A stretch of DNA of 64,000 bases, from the NCBI RefSeq assembly GCF_003668575.1, contig NZ_RCVZ01000017.1, positions 19,895-83,894 on the forward strand, given 5' to 3'. Source of the stretch: Falsibacillus albus (GTDB lineage Bacteria > Bacillota > Bacilli > Bacillales > DSM-25281). Below, in pieces: positions 18,149 through 26,108 of this stretch; position 1 is the first letter of the stretch; every line of letters begins with the position of its first letter. A program made the position numbers and the translations under genes. Under the pieces are notes generated by a model. The model saw nothing but the letters and a program-made list of their open reading frames with translations, was not told where the DNA came from and searched no databases.

Positions 18149-18261
18149 CCTTGGAAAAACATAATGGAAACGTTTACACATAATGCCAATTATCAAAATT
18201 TACATTAAACCGTACTGTAATTTGTTAATATATAGAATAAGAGAATAATAGGGGGGGTAAA

Positions 18262-21200
18262 ATGACTTCTAGATCGAATGGTAAACCCACCATTATAGGC
18301 ATAGGAGCATCAGCAGGGGGATTGGAGGCAATCGAAGCCTTTTTTCAATCTGTTCCGTCAGGGCATTTATTTTCTTTTATAGTCGTACAGCATCTTTCGC
18401 CAAACTATAAAAGTTATATGCCCGAACTTTTAAAGAAATCAACGGATATGAATATTGTCATTGCGGAAGACGGCATGAGGATAAATGAAAAGACGATTTA
18501 TTTATGCCCGCCAAGCTGCTATATCACGATAATTGACGAAAATAAAATAAAGTTGGATCCTTATCCTGAATCAAGGAGTCCGCATTTTCCAATAGATGAA
18601 CTTTTAACATCGATGGCAAGTGAGCTGAGAGATCAGGCAGTCGGAATCGTTCTGTCAGGAAATGGAACCGATGGGACGCAAGGAATGAAGGCAATCCGGG
18701 AAAGCGGAGGTATGTGCATCGTGCAGGATGAGACTGCCAAATATCCTGATATGCCGATAAATGCCCGAAAAGAAGGAGTGGTGGATTTCGTCCTGCCGCC
18801 GGATGAAATACCGCAGCAGCTGCTGAAGAATTTTGATTATAAAAGGTTTGATTTCTCGGATGAGTTGTTGAACGATATTTTTCAATTGATTCACAAGCGG
18901 ACAAATGTGGATTTTGCTCAATATAAGAGGAATAGCGTCATCCGCCGAATTGAACGCCGGATGAATTTAAGCGAACGCAAATTTTATAGCGTGGAGGATT
19001 ATAAGTTATATTTAATCGAAAATCCTAGCGAAGCGAAGGCGCTGAAAGAGGATCTATTGATTGGCGTCACACATTTTTTCCGTGATAAAGAAGCGTTCAA
19101 TTATTTGGAAAGGGAAGTGTTCCCGAAGCTGATCGAGCAAAAGAAAAAAAGCGGAAGCAATACCATCAGGGTTTGGGTTGCAGGCTGCTCAACCGGACAG
19201 GAAGCGTACTCAATAGCGATCCTGCTAAATGAAGAAATCAAGAAGCAGTCGCTTGACATCAAAGTGCAGATTTTTGCCACGGATGTAGATAAAGATGCGA
19301 TCAAGACCGCAAGCCTTGGCAGGTTCTCGGAACAGGTCATCGCCACGATACCGCAAGCCTATTTGAATAAATATTTTGAGCGTGAAGATGACGAATATGC
19401 CGTGAAGAAGGAAATCCGCAAAATGATTGTGTTTGCACCGCATAACATTGCGAAGGATTCTCCATTTGTCGACCTTGATATGGTCAGCTGCCGAAATGTT
19501 TTGATCTACTTCCAGGCTGAATTGCAGCAGCGTGTGCTGTCGCTATTCCATTTTGCACTGAGGGAGGATGGATATTTATTCCTGGGGCCGAGTGAAACGT
19601 TGGGGAGGCTCTCCAATCTGTTTGGAACCATTAATAGCAAGTGGAATATCTTTCATAATTCCGCTCCGAGGAAAGTCAGTGTTTCTGATGGCATCGTCCA
19701 GAAAAAGGATGTCTTGCAGAATAAGGATGTGAAATCAAATCCTTTTGAAGATGGCAAAAGCTATAAATCCTATAGCCAGCTGGATGACTTCAATGCTGTG
19801 CTCTTGGATCAGTTCATGGAAGCCTGTGTCGTGATTGACGAAGACAGTGAAGTGGTATTTTCTTCGAACAGTGCGCAGCGGTTTTTGGCATTTCCAAAGA
19901 ACAAATCCAACTTTAACATTCATAATATTGTCCCGACAAGCTTGTCTGTGGTCATTGGCGCAGCAGCCAAAAAGGTCAAAGAAACACAGGAAGAAGTTAC
20001 GTTTGAAGACATCAACGTCCGCTACCGTGATTATCGGGAATATTGCTTGAATGTCAAAGCAGCACCAGTCCTGCTGCCGCATAAAGGACTTCATTATACG
20101 GCACTCTTCTTTGAGGAGAAGAAGGTTGAATTCACGAAAAGGGAAAGAGCCCTTCTACCATATGATCCCGAATTTCTTATTCAGCAAAGGATCCATGACA
20201 TGGAGCAGGAGCTTTTCCTCACGAAGCAGCATCTGCAAAACACGATTGAAGAGCTTGAGACGTCCAATGAAGAACTACAGTCGACCAATGAAGAATTGAT
20301 TGCTGCGAATGAAGAACTACAATCAACGAATGAAGAGCTTCAATCCGTCAACGAGGAGCTCATCACCGTAAACAATGACTATGAGAAAAAAATCGAGGAA
20401 TTGATCCAGCTGAACAATGATATTGATAATCTACTAATCAATACGAATATTGCCACGATCTTCCTGGATAAAGAATTCAATATCAAATTGTTTACACCTG
20501 AAGCATCCAATGTGTTCAATCTGATTGAAAGGGACGTCGGCAGGCCGATTCACCACATTTCCCATACGCTGGAGTATCATGAGCTGAATCAAGATATTCA
20601 AGAAGTCTTGTATACGACGCATGCGATTGAAAAAGAATTGAAGTCCGATTCAGACGAATGGTTCAGCATGCGGATCATGCCATACCGCACGAGCGATAAT
20701 ATTATTGAAGGAATCGTCATTACCCTCGTTAATATTACCGAGCTGAAAGGGATGAACCAGGACCTGCAAATGAGCAAGCAGGCACTCGAGCATACCGGTT
20801 CGACCATCCTTGTCACGGATGGAGATGGGAATATTGTCTATACGAATCAGCATTTCCTTAACTCGATCAGTCAGGAGTACTCAGCAGTCATCGGACACCC
20901 GATATCAGATATCTATGATGCCCATTTTAGAGAAAGCGACTTCCTTATGCATTGGAATGAAGCTTACAACGGCGCGAAATGGACAGGCGAGCTCTCCTAT
21001 AAGGATAGGGAAGGACATAATCGCTGGGAATATACAACACTGGTGCCAGTATTGAAACCTAACGGAAAAATCGCTCAAGTGATAAGGGTCAGTGAAGATA
21101 TTACGCAACGAAAGAAAGATCAGGAGAATACTTTTAAATCCGAAGTGGTATCGGTCATCAGCCAGGTGGCCATCGCAGACCATCATGGCATCCGCATTCC

Positions 21201-21351
21201 GATGGATTCTCTAAGGTCGTTCAGGACCGGGAAAAAATCGAAAGACAGGCTGCTCATCGATTCTCAGCAGTTAAAGGACACCGATTCCAACCGTCTGAAA
21301 GGTGTATTGAGCGAACTGCTCTTCTCCAGAGGGGAAGAAATGACGGAATAA
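18262..21351 (+). CDS. CheB-CheR-PAS fusion protein (chemotaxis-type methylesterase/methyltransferase)
   Basis: A 1029-residue cytosolic signalling protein. Residues ~9-190: CheB methylesterase with the catalytic triad candidates Ser17 (GIGASAGG), His44 (VVQHLSP) and an Asp in SGNGTDGTQGM. Residues ~200-460: CheR methyltransferase (VWVAGCSTGQEAYSIAI; SCRNVLIYFQ). Residues ~640-730: a long coiled coil of repeated SNEELQS-type units. Then two PAS domains (~730-830 and ~840-960), the second with ITQRK. There is no receiver, kinase or GGDEF output, so it is a stand-alone hybrid of a type common in soil bacteria with little known function. A fragment of the dispersed repeat begins at its stop codon. 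Confidence 0.92.
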   Translation: MTSRSNGKPTIIGIGASAGGLEAIEAFFQSVPSGHLFSFIVVQHLSPNYKSYMPELLKKSTDMNIVIAEDGMRINEKTIYLCPPSCYITIIDENKIKLDPYPESRSPHFPIDELLTSMASELRDQAVGIVLSGNGTDGTQGMKAIRESGGMCIVQDETAKYPDMPINARKEGVVDFVLPPDEIPQQLLKNFDYKRFDFSDELLNDIFQLIHKRTNVDFAQYKRNSVIRRIERRMNLSERKFYSVEDYKLYLIENPSEAKALKEDLLIGVTHFFRDKEAFNYLEREVFPKLIEQKKKSGSNTIRVWVAGCSTGQEAYSIAILLNEEIKKQSLDIKVQIFATDVDKDAIKTASLGRFSEQVIATIPQAYLNKYFEREDDEYAVKKEIRKMIVFAPHNIAKDSPFVDLDMVSCRNVLIYFQAELQQRVLSLFHFALREDGYLFLGPSETLGRLSNLFGTINSKWNIFHNSAPRKVSVSDGIVQKKDVLQNKDVKSNPFEDGKSYKSYSQLDDFNAVLLDQFMEACVVIDEDSEVVFSSNSAQRFLAFPKNKSNFNIHNIVPTSLSVVIGAAAKKVKETQEEVTFEDINVRYRDYREYCLNVKAAPVLLPHKGLHYTALFFEEKKVEFTKRERALLPYDPEFLIQQRIHDMEQELFLTKQHLQNTIEELETSNEELQSTNEELIAANEELQSTNEELQSVNEELITVNNDYEKKIEELIQLNNDIDNLLINTNIATIFLDKEFNIKLFTPEASNVFNLIERDVGRPIHHISHTLEYHELNQDIQEVLYTTHAIEKELKSDSDEWFSMRIMPYRTSDNIIEGIVITLVNITELKGMNQDLQMSKQALEHTGSTILVTDGDGNIVYTNQHFLNSISQEYSAVIGHPISDIYDAHFRESDFLMHWNEAYNGAKWTGELSYKDREGHNRWEYTTLVPVLKPNGKIAQVIRVSEDITQRKKDQENTFKSEVVSVISQVAIADHHGIRIPMDSLRSFRTGKKSKDRLLIDSQQLKDTDSNRLKGVLSELLFSRGEEMTE

Positions 21352-21378
21352 TCGCAGCAGAAAATCAACCTTGCACAA
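21352..21378 (+). repeat. Right-end fragment of dispersed repeat
   Basis: CGCAGCAGAAAATCAACC followed by TTGCACAAC matches the GCAGCGGAAATCAACC right end; it starts at the CheB-CheR gene's end. Confidence 0.45.
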
Positions 21379-21381
21379 CCT

Positions 21382-21424
21382 AAAAAAGAGGCTTTCCTGA
21401 TATCAGGAAAGCCTCTTTTTCTTT
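21382..21424. terminator. Bidirectional terminator
   Basis: AAAAAAGAGGCTTTCCTGA / TCAGGAAAGCCTCTTTTT, about 17 bp of perfect stem, between convergent genes. Confidence 0.92.
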
Positions 21425-21430
21425 AATCAT

Positions 21431-22084
21431 TTATTCTACTTTACGCCCGAAGGATGATTTTGAAATGGGGATCAAAGTCGCATAAAAATCAAGGGTGGCT
21501 TTTAAGTCAGCCAGTTCTTCTTCGATGTAGATCAAGTTTTCGATTTTACCGGATTCGATGATGTCTGGTTTGAGGACACCGAATAAGTCCTGGATACGCC
21601 CGATTTTTTCAATCGCTTCATTCAGACTTTTATGATCGGTGAGCATATTGGCAATCTGCATGTCCGACAGCACCGGCTGGAAGAACTGGATCCAATCTTT
21701 CCGTTTGTATTGATCAAACTTTTCCGAATCGCTCTGCATCAGCTGCTCCCGGATTATGTTCATTTGATGACGGATGAATTTTGTATCTTCGATTTTTTGT
21801 ATGCAAGTGACATAATACATGGATTTGCTTGATAGGAAAGTGAAGCTGATTTCATAAAGAACAGGGACAGGAGAGTCCTTATGAATTAAATTCACTTCGA
21901 ATCTTCCGCTCGCGTGCTCTTTTTTTGAAAGCATTTTACTGACCTTCGCCTGGCTTTCTTTGTCGACTAAATCCATGAAGGAATTATCAAATGAAAGTAC
22001 CAATGATGCGTCGGAATAGTCGAGTATTTGATAATTGAAATCTAGGATAAAGAAAGGGACGGGGATGTATTCAATTACGAACAA
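21431..22084 (-). CDS. PAS-domain protein paired with a cobalamin-binding sensor
   Basis: A 217-residue protein starting at TTG 22084 (AAAGGTGGG upstream). Residues ~1-110 fit a PAS fold (IPVPFFILDFNYQILDYSD near the start; FEVNLIHKDSPVPVLYEISF). The remainder is helical (YKRKDWIQFFQPVLSDMQIA and following) and could be a dimerisation or signalling bundle; I see no kinase, helix-turn-helix or methyl-accepting motif. It starts only 15 bp after the cobalamin-binding gene's stop, so the two are one transcript and probably one signalling unit. Confidence 0.65.
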   Translation of the reverse strand: MFVIEYIPVPFFILDFNYQILDYSDASLVLSFDNSFMDLVDKESQAKVSKMLSKKEHASGRFEVNLIHKDSPVPVLYEISFTFLSSKSMYYVTCIQKIEDTKFIRHQMNIIREQLMQSDSEKFDQYKRKDWIQFFQPVLSDMQIANMLTDHKSLNEAIEKIGRIQDLFGVLKPDIIESGKIENLIYIEEELADLKATLDFYATLIPISKSSFGRKVE

Positions 22085-22099
22085 AAGTATCCCACCTTT

Positions 22100-22750
22100 T
22101 TATACTTCCATATATTCCTTTCCTTTTGAGTAGCTTTTAATCCAATCCTCCAACTCGAAAAGGTCAGAAACCAATATGGTATCATGATTTACGTGCTCCT
22201 CTAAATTATAAAATGAAACGAGCCTGCCCCCGATCAAGGTCAATGGCTGGTGAGGCAGCTTCATTAATTTTTCTTCACACTTCAATAGATTAGGAAGGAG
22301 AGTCGAAATCGAAATCGAAATCCCGATGACTTCCGGCTTCCACTTCCGGGCAAAATAGACTGCATGGTCAATGGGAAGATTCGAACCGAGCATCTTAACA
22401 TCCCATCCGGCAGCTTTGAAAATCGTTGACGTCATTTTCAATCCTAGGTAATGCTCTTCCCCCTCCAAGCAAAAAAGCATCGCCAATGGTTTTTTGGCAG
22501 AGGCGGCTGGAGAACCTTGAAGACGAGTCAAAATATAATCAGCCGTGATCGTAGCTAAATGTTCATCTGCCACCGAAATCTGGTTTTTCTCCCATAGTAC
22601 TCCCACCTTGTACATGGCGGGCCTGATGATCTCCTCTTGGATGTGAAGCGGGGAGAGCCCTTTTTGTCGGACACCATCCAGCCACTTTTCAGCTTCGAAC
22701 CAATTTCCCGATAATAAAGTTTTGGATAAATCATCAATGAGAGCTTGCAT
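22100..22750 (-). CDS. Cobalamin-binding protein with the photoreceptor Wx9EH motif
   Basis: A 216-residue protein: an N-terminal four-helix cap (residues ~1-80) and a C-terminal Rossmann-like B12-binding domain (residues ~88-210). Trp53, Glu63 and His64 form W-x9-EH (WEKNQISVADEH), the signature of CarH/LitR-type light-sensing B12 domains. Glu98-x-His100-x-x-Gly103 (EEHYLG) is the lower-ligand motif. Unlike CarH there is no MerR-type DNA-binding domain; the start at ATG 22750 (GGAGTG upstream) leaves no room for one. It therefore probably passes its signal to the co-transcribed PAS protein. Methyltransferase-type corrinoid proteins are an alternative, but no methyltransferase is nearby. Confidence 0.85.
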   Translation of the reverse strand: MQALIDDLSKTLLSGNWFEAEKWLDGVRQKGLSPLHIQEEIIRPAMYKVGVLWEKNQISVADEHLATITADYILTRLQGSPAASAKKPLAMLFCLEGEEHYLGLKMTSTIFKAAGWDVKMLGSNLPIDHAVYFARKWKPEVIGISISISTLLPNLLKCEEKLMKLPHQPLTLIGGRLVSFYNLEEHVNHDTILVSDLFELEDWIKSYSKGKEYMEV

Positions 22751-22889
22751 GAAAAACACTCCAGAGTGGTAGATTTTATTCAATGATAGCACTATCTCGT
22801 ATAAGTAGATAGACTAGAGACTTGAAATAACTAAAATATCCATAAACTTCTAGTTTTTCGACAATTATTTCGCGGGAAATGGAGCGATA

Positions 22890-22918
22890 TTGACAAATTC
22901 CGCAGCATCCCATATGAT
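22890..22918 (+). promoter_or_regulatory. queF promoter
   Basis: TTGACA (22890-22895), 17-bp spacer, TATGAT (22913-22918): a near-consensus sigma-A promoter placing the preQ1 aptamer at the very start of the transcript. Confidence 0.8.
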
Positions 22919-22945
22919 AACGAGGAAAATAAATTAGGCAAGTGT

Positions 22946-23036
22946 GAGAGGTTCATAGCCAAACCCTCTATAAAAAACTATGGATAAGGGCAACGATGAT
23001 GCGAACCGTATCCATTAAGAGGTATGGTTTTTTTAA
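22946..23036 (+). ncRNA. PreQ1-I riboswitch with transcription terminator
   Basis: The aptamer (22946-22981) has the P1 stem AGAGG/CCTCT, the loop GTTCATAGCCAAA and the A-rich tail TATAAAAAACTA, whose CTA can pair with TAG of the loop, the diagnostic H-type pseudoknot. Downstream, AACCGTATC / GGTATGGTT (23005-23029) forms a terminator with T7. ATGGATA (22979-22985) can instead pair with TATCCAT (23009-23015) as an antiterminator. Because CTA lies just before ATGGATA, ligand binding would disturb the antiterminator and switch queF off. Confidence 0.92.
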
Positions 23037-23091
23037 TACCGAAATAGAACCTTTCCTCTTTGTTCCATTCAATCCAAGGAGGAATTTTTTT

Positions 23092-23589
23092 ATGACAGGC
23101 AGAAAAGATGAAGAACTGCAAGATATATCCCTGTTGGGAAACCAAGGAACGAACTATCTATTTGAGTATTCCCCTGATATTCTCGAAGCGTTTGACAATA
23201 AACACCCAAATCGCGATTATTTCGTCAAATTCAATTGTCCTGAGTTTACCTCACTATGTCCGAAAACGGGACAGCCGGATTTCGCGACGATCTATATCAG
23301 CTACATCCCCGATCAAAAAATGGTTGAAAGCAAATCACTGAAATTATATTTGTTCAGCTTCCGCAACCATGGTGATTTCCACGAAGACTGCATGAACATC
23401 ATCATGAACGACCTGATCGAGTTGATGGACCCAAGATATATCGAAGTGTGGGGCAAATTCACGCCAAGAGGCGGAATCTCCATCGATCCATATACAAACT
23501 ACGGCCGTCCAGGGACGAAATATGAAGAGATGGCACAATACCGCATGATGAACCACGACCTATACCCGGAAACAATCGATAACCGATGA
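23092..23589 (+). CDS. queF: NADPH-dependent 7-cyano-7-deazaguanine reductase
   Basis: A 165-residue enzyme reducing preQ0 to preQ1 in queuosine synthesis. Seen: the catalytic Cys region [18 protein letters not shown] (residues ~43-60), [20 protein letters not shown] (residues ~79-98) and [12 protein letters not shown]. The length fits the short monomer type. Start ATG 23092 is preceded by AAGGAGG; an upstream in-frame extension would run into the riboswitch terminator. It is controlled by the preQ1-I riboswitch, giving feedback by the product. Confidence 0.97.
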   Translation: MTGRKDEELQDISLLGNQGTNYLFEYSPDILEAFDNKHPNRDYFVKFNCPEFTSLCPKTGQPDFATIYISYIPDQKMVESKSLKLYLFSFRNHGDFHEDCMNIIMNDLIELMDPRYIEVWGKFTPRGGISIDPYTNYGRPGTKYEEMAQYRMMNHDLYPETIDNR

Positions 23590-23603
23590 TGGAAGGCGAA
23601 AGA

Positions 23604-23647
23604 AGCTTGAGGAAAGGCAGAAATGCTAAATCCTCGAGCTTTTTTTG
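23604..23647 (+). terminator. Terminator after queF
   Basis: AGCTTGAGGA / TCCTCGAGCT (one G-U) followed by seven T. Confidence 0.85.
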
Positions 23648-23852
23648 TTGGAGTAATTCAAAACTGAAGCTGTTGAAAAGCCGGGAATCTGTTCGCTTGT
23701 CGAGGACATCTAAGTATTCAGGTTGTGGATCATCGCATCGCTCAAAAGTTTTTTACATAAAATTAATGGGGATTTTTTGCAAATATTGTTATTTTTATTT
23801 TCTTTCTAAAAGGCTGTAAAAGCTTAGGGTTGATATTAACCCGTTTCCAGCT

Positions 23853-24066
23853 GTTGATTGGAGTGGAAATCGTAGACTCCAGTGGGATCAGCGGAGCCAG
23901 ACCGTTCGCGATATGATAAGCAAAAAAATGTTTGAATTGAACTATTTAAAGAAATAGGAAGAGGGAATTGGTGAGACTCCAGCGGAAAAACGGGCTGGCA
24001 AGACCTCGCAGCGTAGCGAGGAGGCTTGCCGGTTCGTCCGCGGAAAGCGATCCGATTCCCTCTCCC
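23853..24066 (+). repeat. Dispersed repeat copies, partly degenerate
   Basis: A left-end fragment (GTTGATTGGAGTGGAAATCG, from 23853) is followed by a second element at 23958-24066. In that element the outer stem is a different sequence, GGAAGAGGGAATTGG / CCGATTCCCTCTCC, while the inner body (GTGAGACTCC, a GCAGCGTAGCGAGGAGGC-like hairpin and CCGCGGAAAGCGA) matches the family. The rest of the 23648-24156 gap shows no gene. Confidence 0.65.
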
Positions 24067-24156
24067 TTTTAAAGTACACGATTATCTGAATGCAACAAAC
24101 ATTCAAACGATTGGAAACGGTTCATAAATCTTAATAATTCTTTTCATACAAAGGTG

Positions 24157-24185
24157 TTTACAAATAACCGTAAGCTTACTATAAT
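24157..24185 (+). promoter_or_regulatory. Promoter of the YitT-family gene
   Basis: TTTACA (24157-24162), 17-bp spacer, TATAAT (24180-24185). Confidence 0.7.
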
Positions 24186-24247
24186 CGCGTCTGTGCCAGC
24201 AATTAAATTGACAGTAATGAAAAGGAAATAGAAGGAGGGTATGAGTG

Positions 24248-25096
24248 ATGAAAAAGAAACTATTAACGTTCTTCAACATGAACCTAGGCGTATTTTTAGT
24301 TGCCATCAATGTTCACTTCTTTTTATCGCCAAACAATTTAGCTACTGGAGGAGTCAGTGGATTGTCGATTGTCCTCAATCACCTCATGCCATCCTTATCG
24401 ATCGGAACATTCATGGTGATTACAAACGTAGCCTTATTTATTGTAGGGATCATTTTCCTCGGATTCAGCTTCGGGGCTAAAACGGTGTACTCAAGCTTCG
24501 CCTTATCCTTCATGGTTTGGCTGCTTGAAAAAGTTGCACCATTGTCGCATCCATTAAGCGACGATATCCTGATCCAATTGATCATCGGCCAATGCATCGC
24601 AGCTTCCGGGATGGCGATTGTGTTCAACCAAAAAGCCTCCACGGGCGGCACGGACATCACGGCGATGATTTTAAATAAATATTTTTCAATAGAAATCGGG
24701 AAAGCCGTACTATTCTCAGACTTGCTGATCGCCCTGTCCTCAACATTTATTTTCGGGCCAAAAGTCGGTATGTACGCATTCTTCGGCGTCATCTTGAATG
24801 GACTGGTCATTGACTACATGCTTCAAAAGTTCAATACCAATAAAGAAGTGGTCATCATCAGCAAATACAGTGATGAAATCCGTTCTTTCATTGTCCAGGA
24901 GCTTGGCAAGGGAGCGACGATCCATACGGCAAAAGGCGGCTATAACTTCGAGCAAAAAGAAGTGATCACAACCATCTTGGGAAGAAAAGAATTCTCAAGG
25001 CTGAAGCACTTCATCATCAGCGTGGACAAAAAAGCATTCATCACCGTCCACAATATGAATGAAATTTTAGGACAGAATTTCAAACGACTTGCATAG
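24248..25096 (+). CDS. YitT-family membrane protein (DUF2179)
   Basis: A 282-residue protein: five to six membrane helices (residues ~8-190; SPNNLATGGVSGLSIVL and NQKASTGGTDITAMILNKYF are the duplicated GG-containing motifs of the family) and a soluble C-terminal DUF2179 domain (AKGGYNFEQKEVITTILGRK). B. subtilis has several paralogues (YitT, YpjC, YvjA and others), with proposed transport roles but no agreed substrate. ATG 24248 is chosen because AGAAGGAGGG lies 8 bp away; the ATG at 24241 is too close and out of frame. Confidence 0.88.
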   Translation: MKKKLLTFFNMNLGVFLVAINVHFFLSPNNLATGGVSGLSIVLNHLMPSLSIGTFMVITNVALFIVGIIFLGFSFGAKTVYSSFALSFMVWLLEKVAPLSHPLSDDILIQLIIGQCIAASGMAIVFNQKASTGGTDITAMILNKYFSIEIGKAVLFSDLLIALSSTFIFGPKVGMYAFFGVILNGLVIDYMLQKFNTNKEVVIISKYSDEIRSFIVQELGKGATIHTAKGGYNFEQKEVITTILGRKEFSRLKHFIISVDKKAFITVHNMNEILGQNFKRLA

Positions 25097-25105
25097 ATAA
25101 TGGTA

Positions 25106-25136
25106 TGGACAGGTGCCCAAGCGCCTGTCCATTTTT
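25106..25136 (+). terminator. Terminator after the YitT-family gene
   Basis: TGGACAGG / CCTGTCCA with a 10-base loop, followed by five T. Confidence 0.88.
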
Positions 25137-25157
25137 GGCTTTTTAGTGAAGCGAGCG

Positions 25158-25268
25158 TTTATGCGCGGAAAAAAAGATTTATGCGCCGAACTTTCATTTT
25201 ATGCGCGCTTTTCCAGAAATATGCGCGGAAATCCACATTTATGCGTGCTTTTCGGATTTTATGCGAAA
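25158..25268. repeat. Phased word array 1: ATGCG every 20 bp
   Basis: ATGCG begins at 25161, 25181, 25201, 25221, 25241 and 25261, exactly 20 bp apart, mostly as ATGCGC and preceded by TTT. The bases between words differ. It lies just after the YitT terminator. Confidence 0.85.
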
Positions 25269-25325
25269 AACAAGGGGCGCGCTCCCCGGATAATCTGATC
25301 GCCTTGGAATTTCGCACCTGCCCCC

Positions 25326-25355
25326 TTGCAAGCTGCGGCAGGTTTGTTATATAAT
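25326..25355 (+). promoter_or_regulatory. Promoter of the RAxF-45-like gene
   Basis: TTGCAA (25326-25331), 18-bp spacer, TATAAT (25350-25355), 37 bp before the start codon. Confidence 0.6.
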
Positions 25356-25392
25356 ATTCGTATATTTCAGACATTTAAGGAGGTGTTAAGAG

Positions 25393-25539
25393 ATGGAACG
25401 TTCTGTTGGATTGCATGGTCAATTTTTAGAATTTATCTACATTTGCCGTGCGATTTTTCATGTGGAATTTGCTAAAGGGACAAGTATGCCCTTTTTTAAG
25501 CAATTTCATATGGACGATAGAACGGTGAAAATCTCTTAA
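25393..25539 (+). CDS. RAxF-45-like small protein
   Basis: A 48-residue peptide beginning MERSVGLHGQFLEFIYICRA and containing RAIF in the middle, which fits the short Bacillaceae proteins named RAxF-45 as I remember them. A perfect AAGGAGGTG lies 8 bp before the ATG and a TATAAT promoter is upstream, so it is probably expressed. The function is unknown. It is followed by two terminators and lies in a 1-kb region otherwise made of repeats. Confidence 0.65.
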   Translation: MERSVGLHGQFLEFIYICRAIFHVEFAKGTSMPFFKQFHMDDRTVKIS

Positions 25540-25571
25540 CCCAACAACAATCCTGTAATGTGGACGGATGA

Positions 25572-25597
25572 AGAGGGCGCCTTGCTCTCTTTTTTTG
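25572..25597 (+). terminator. Terminator after the RAxF-45-like gene
   Basis: AGAGGGC / GCTCTCT (one G-U) with a 5-base loop and a T-run. Confidence 0.7.
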
Positions 25598-25632
25598 TTG
25601 CACAATTTTACAGAAAAACATGTTAACCAGAG

Positions 25633-25671
25633 GACCATGGGTGAGGTGCATCTTCCCCATGGTCTTTTTTT
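25633..25671 (+). terminator. Second terminator hairpin
   Basis: GACCATGGG / CCCATGGTC with a 14-base loop and seven T, 35 bp after the previous terminator with no gene between them. Confidence 0.75.
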
Positions 25672-25689
25672 ATATTGGCTGTTGATGTT

Positions 25690-25750
25690 GGTTGGAGTGG
25701 AAGGTGCGAGACTCCAGAGCAAACAGCGGGCTAGGTGAGAACCACAGGCT
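25690..25750 (+). repeat. Left-end fragment of dispersed repeat
   Basis: GTTGGAGTGGAAGGTGCGAG then ACTCCAGAGC and GGTGAGAACCACAGGC match the left third of the family consensus. Confidence 0.65.
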
Positions 25751-25849
25751 TTGCATAGAATTAAATGAATTTTAATATATCGGATGGCTTCAGATCTTTT
25801 AGAACGTTTTTTTGTATTTGTCTAACCGTCATTAGGCAATCGGAGAGTA

Positions 25850-26085
25850 GGATTGTAGCGGAAGACCCTTGACTCCTCAGAAATGCATTCGCATTCCCTT
25901 CATGCGGTGTTAATTCGAATTCGAAGAATTCTTTTCAAAGTCCTGCGGGAAATAGAGGAAAGGTCGAGACCCCACAGGCGAAGCAGGAGGCTCGACTTCC
26001 TCCCCTCGGAAAGTGAGCATCCTGCAGCGGAAATCAACCTTACAAAACTTTTGATGAATAGCAACAAACTTTACGAAAAGAGCGT
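25850..26085 (+). repeat. Dispersed repeat, degenerate long copy
   Basis: The left part is decayed (GATTGTAGCGGAAGACC). The right part from ~25940 is well kept: TCCTGCGGGAAATAGAGG, a GGTCGAGACC...GGAGGCTCGAC hairpin, GGAAAGTGAGCATCC and GCAGCGGAAATCAACC, then TGAATAGCAACAAAC. It ends right before the ABC-F ribosome site. Confidence 0.75.
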
Positions 26086-26108
26086 TTATATTAAAGGAGC
26101 GAATGAAC

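Noticed and set aside
23590..24247. Insertion sequence or transposase remnant in the gene-poor regions
   Set aside because: I found no transposase-like frame, no IS-type ends and no target duplications; the content is terminators and dispersed repeats.
25158..25268. CRISPR array
   Set aside because: Repeat words of 5-8 bp at 20-bp spacing leave no room for 26-40 bp spacers, and no cas gene is present anywhere in the window.
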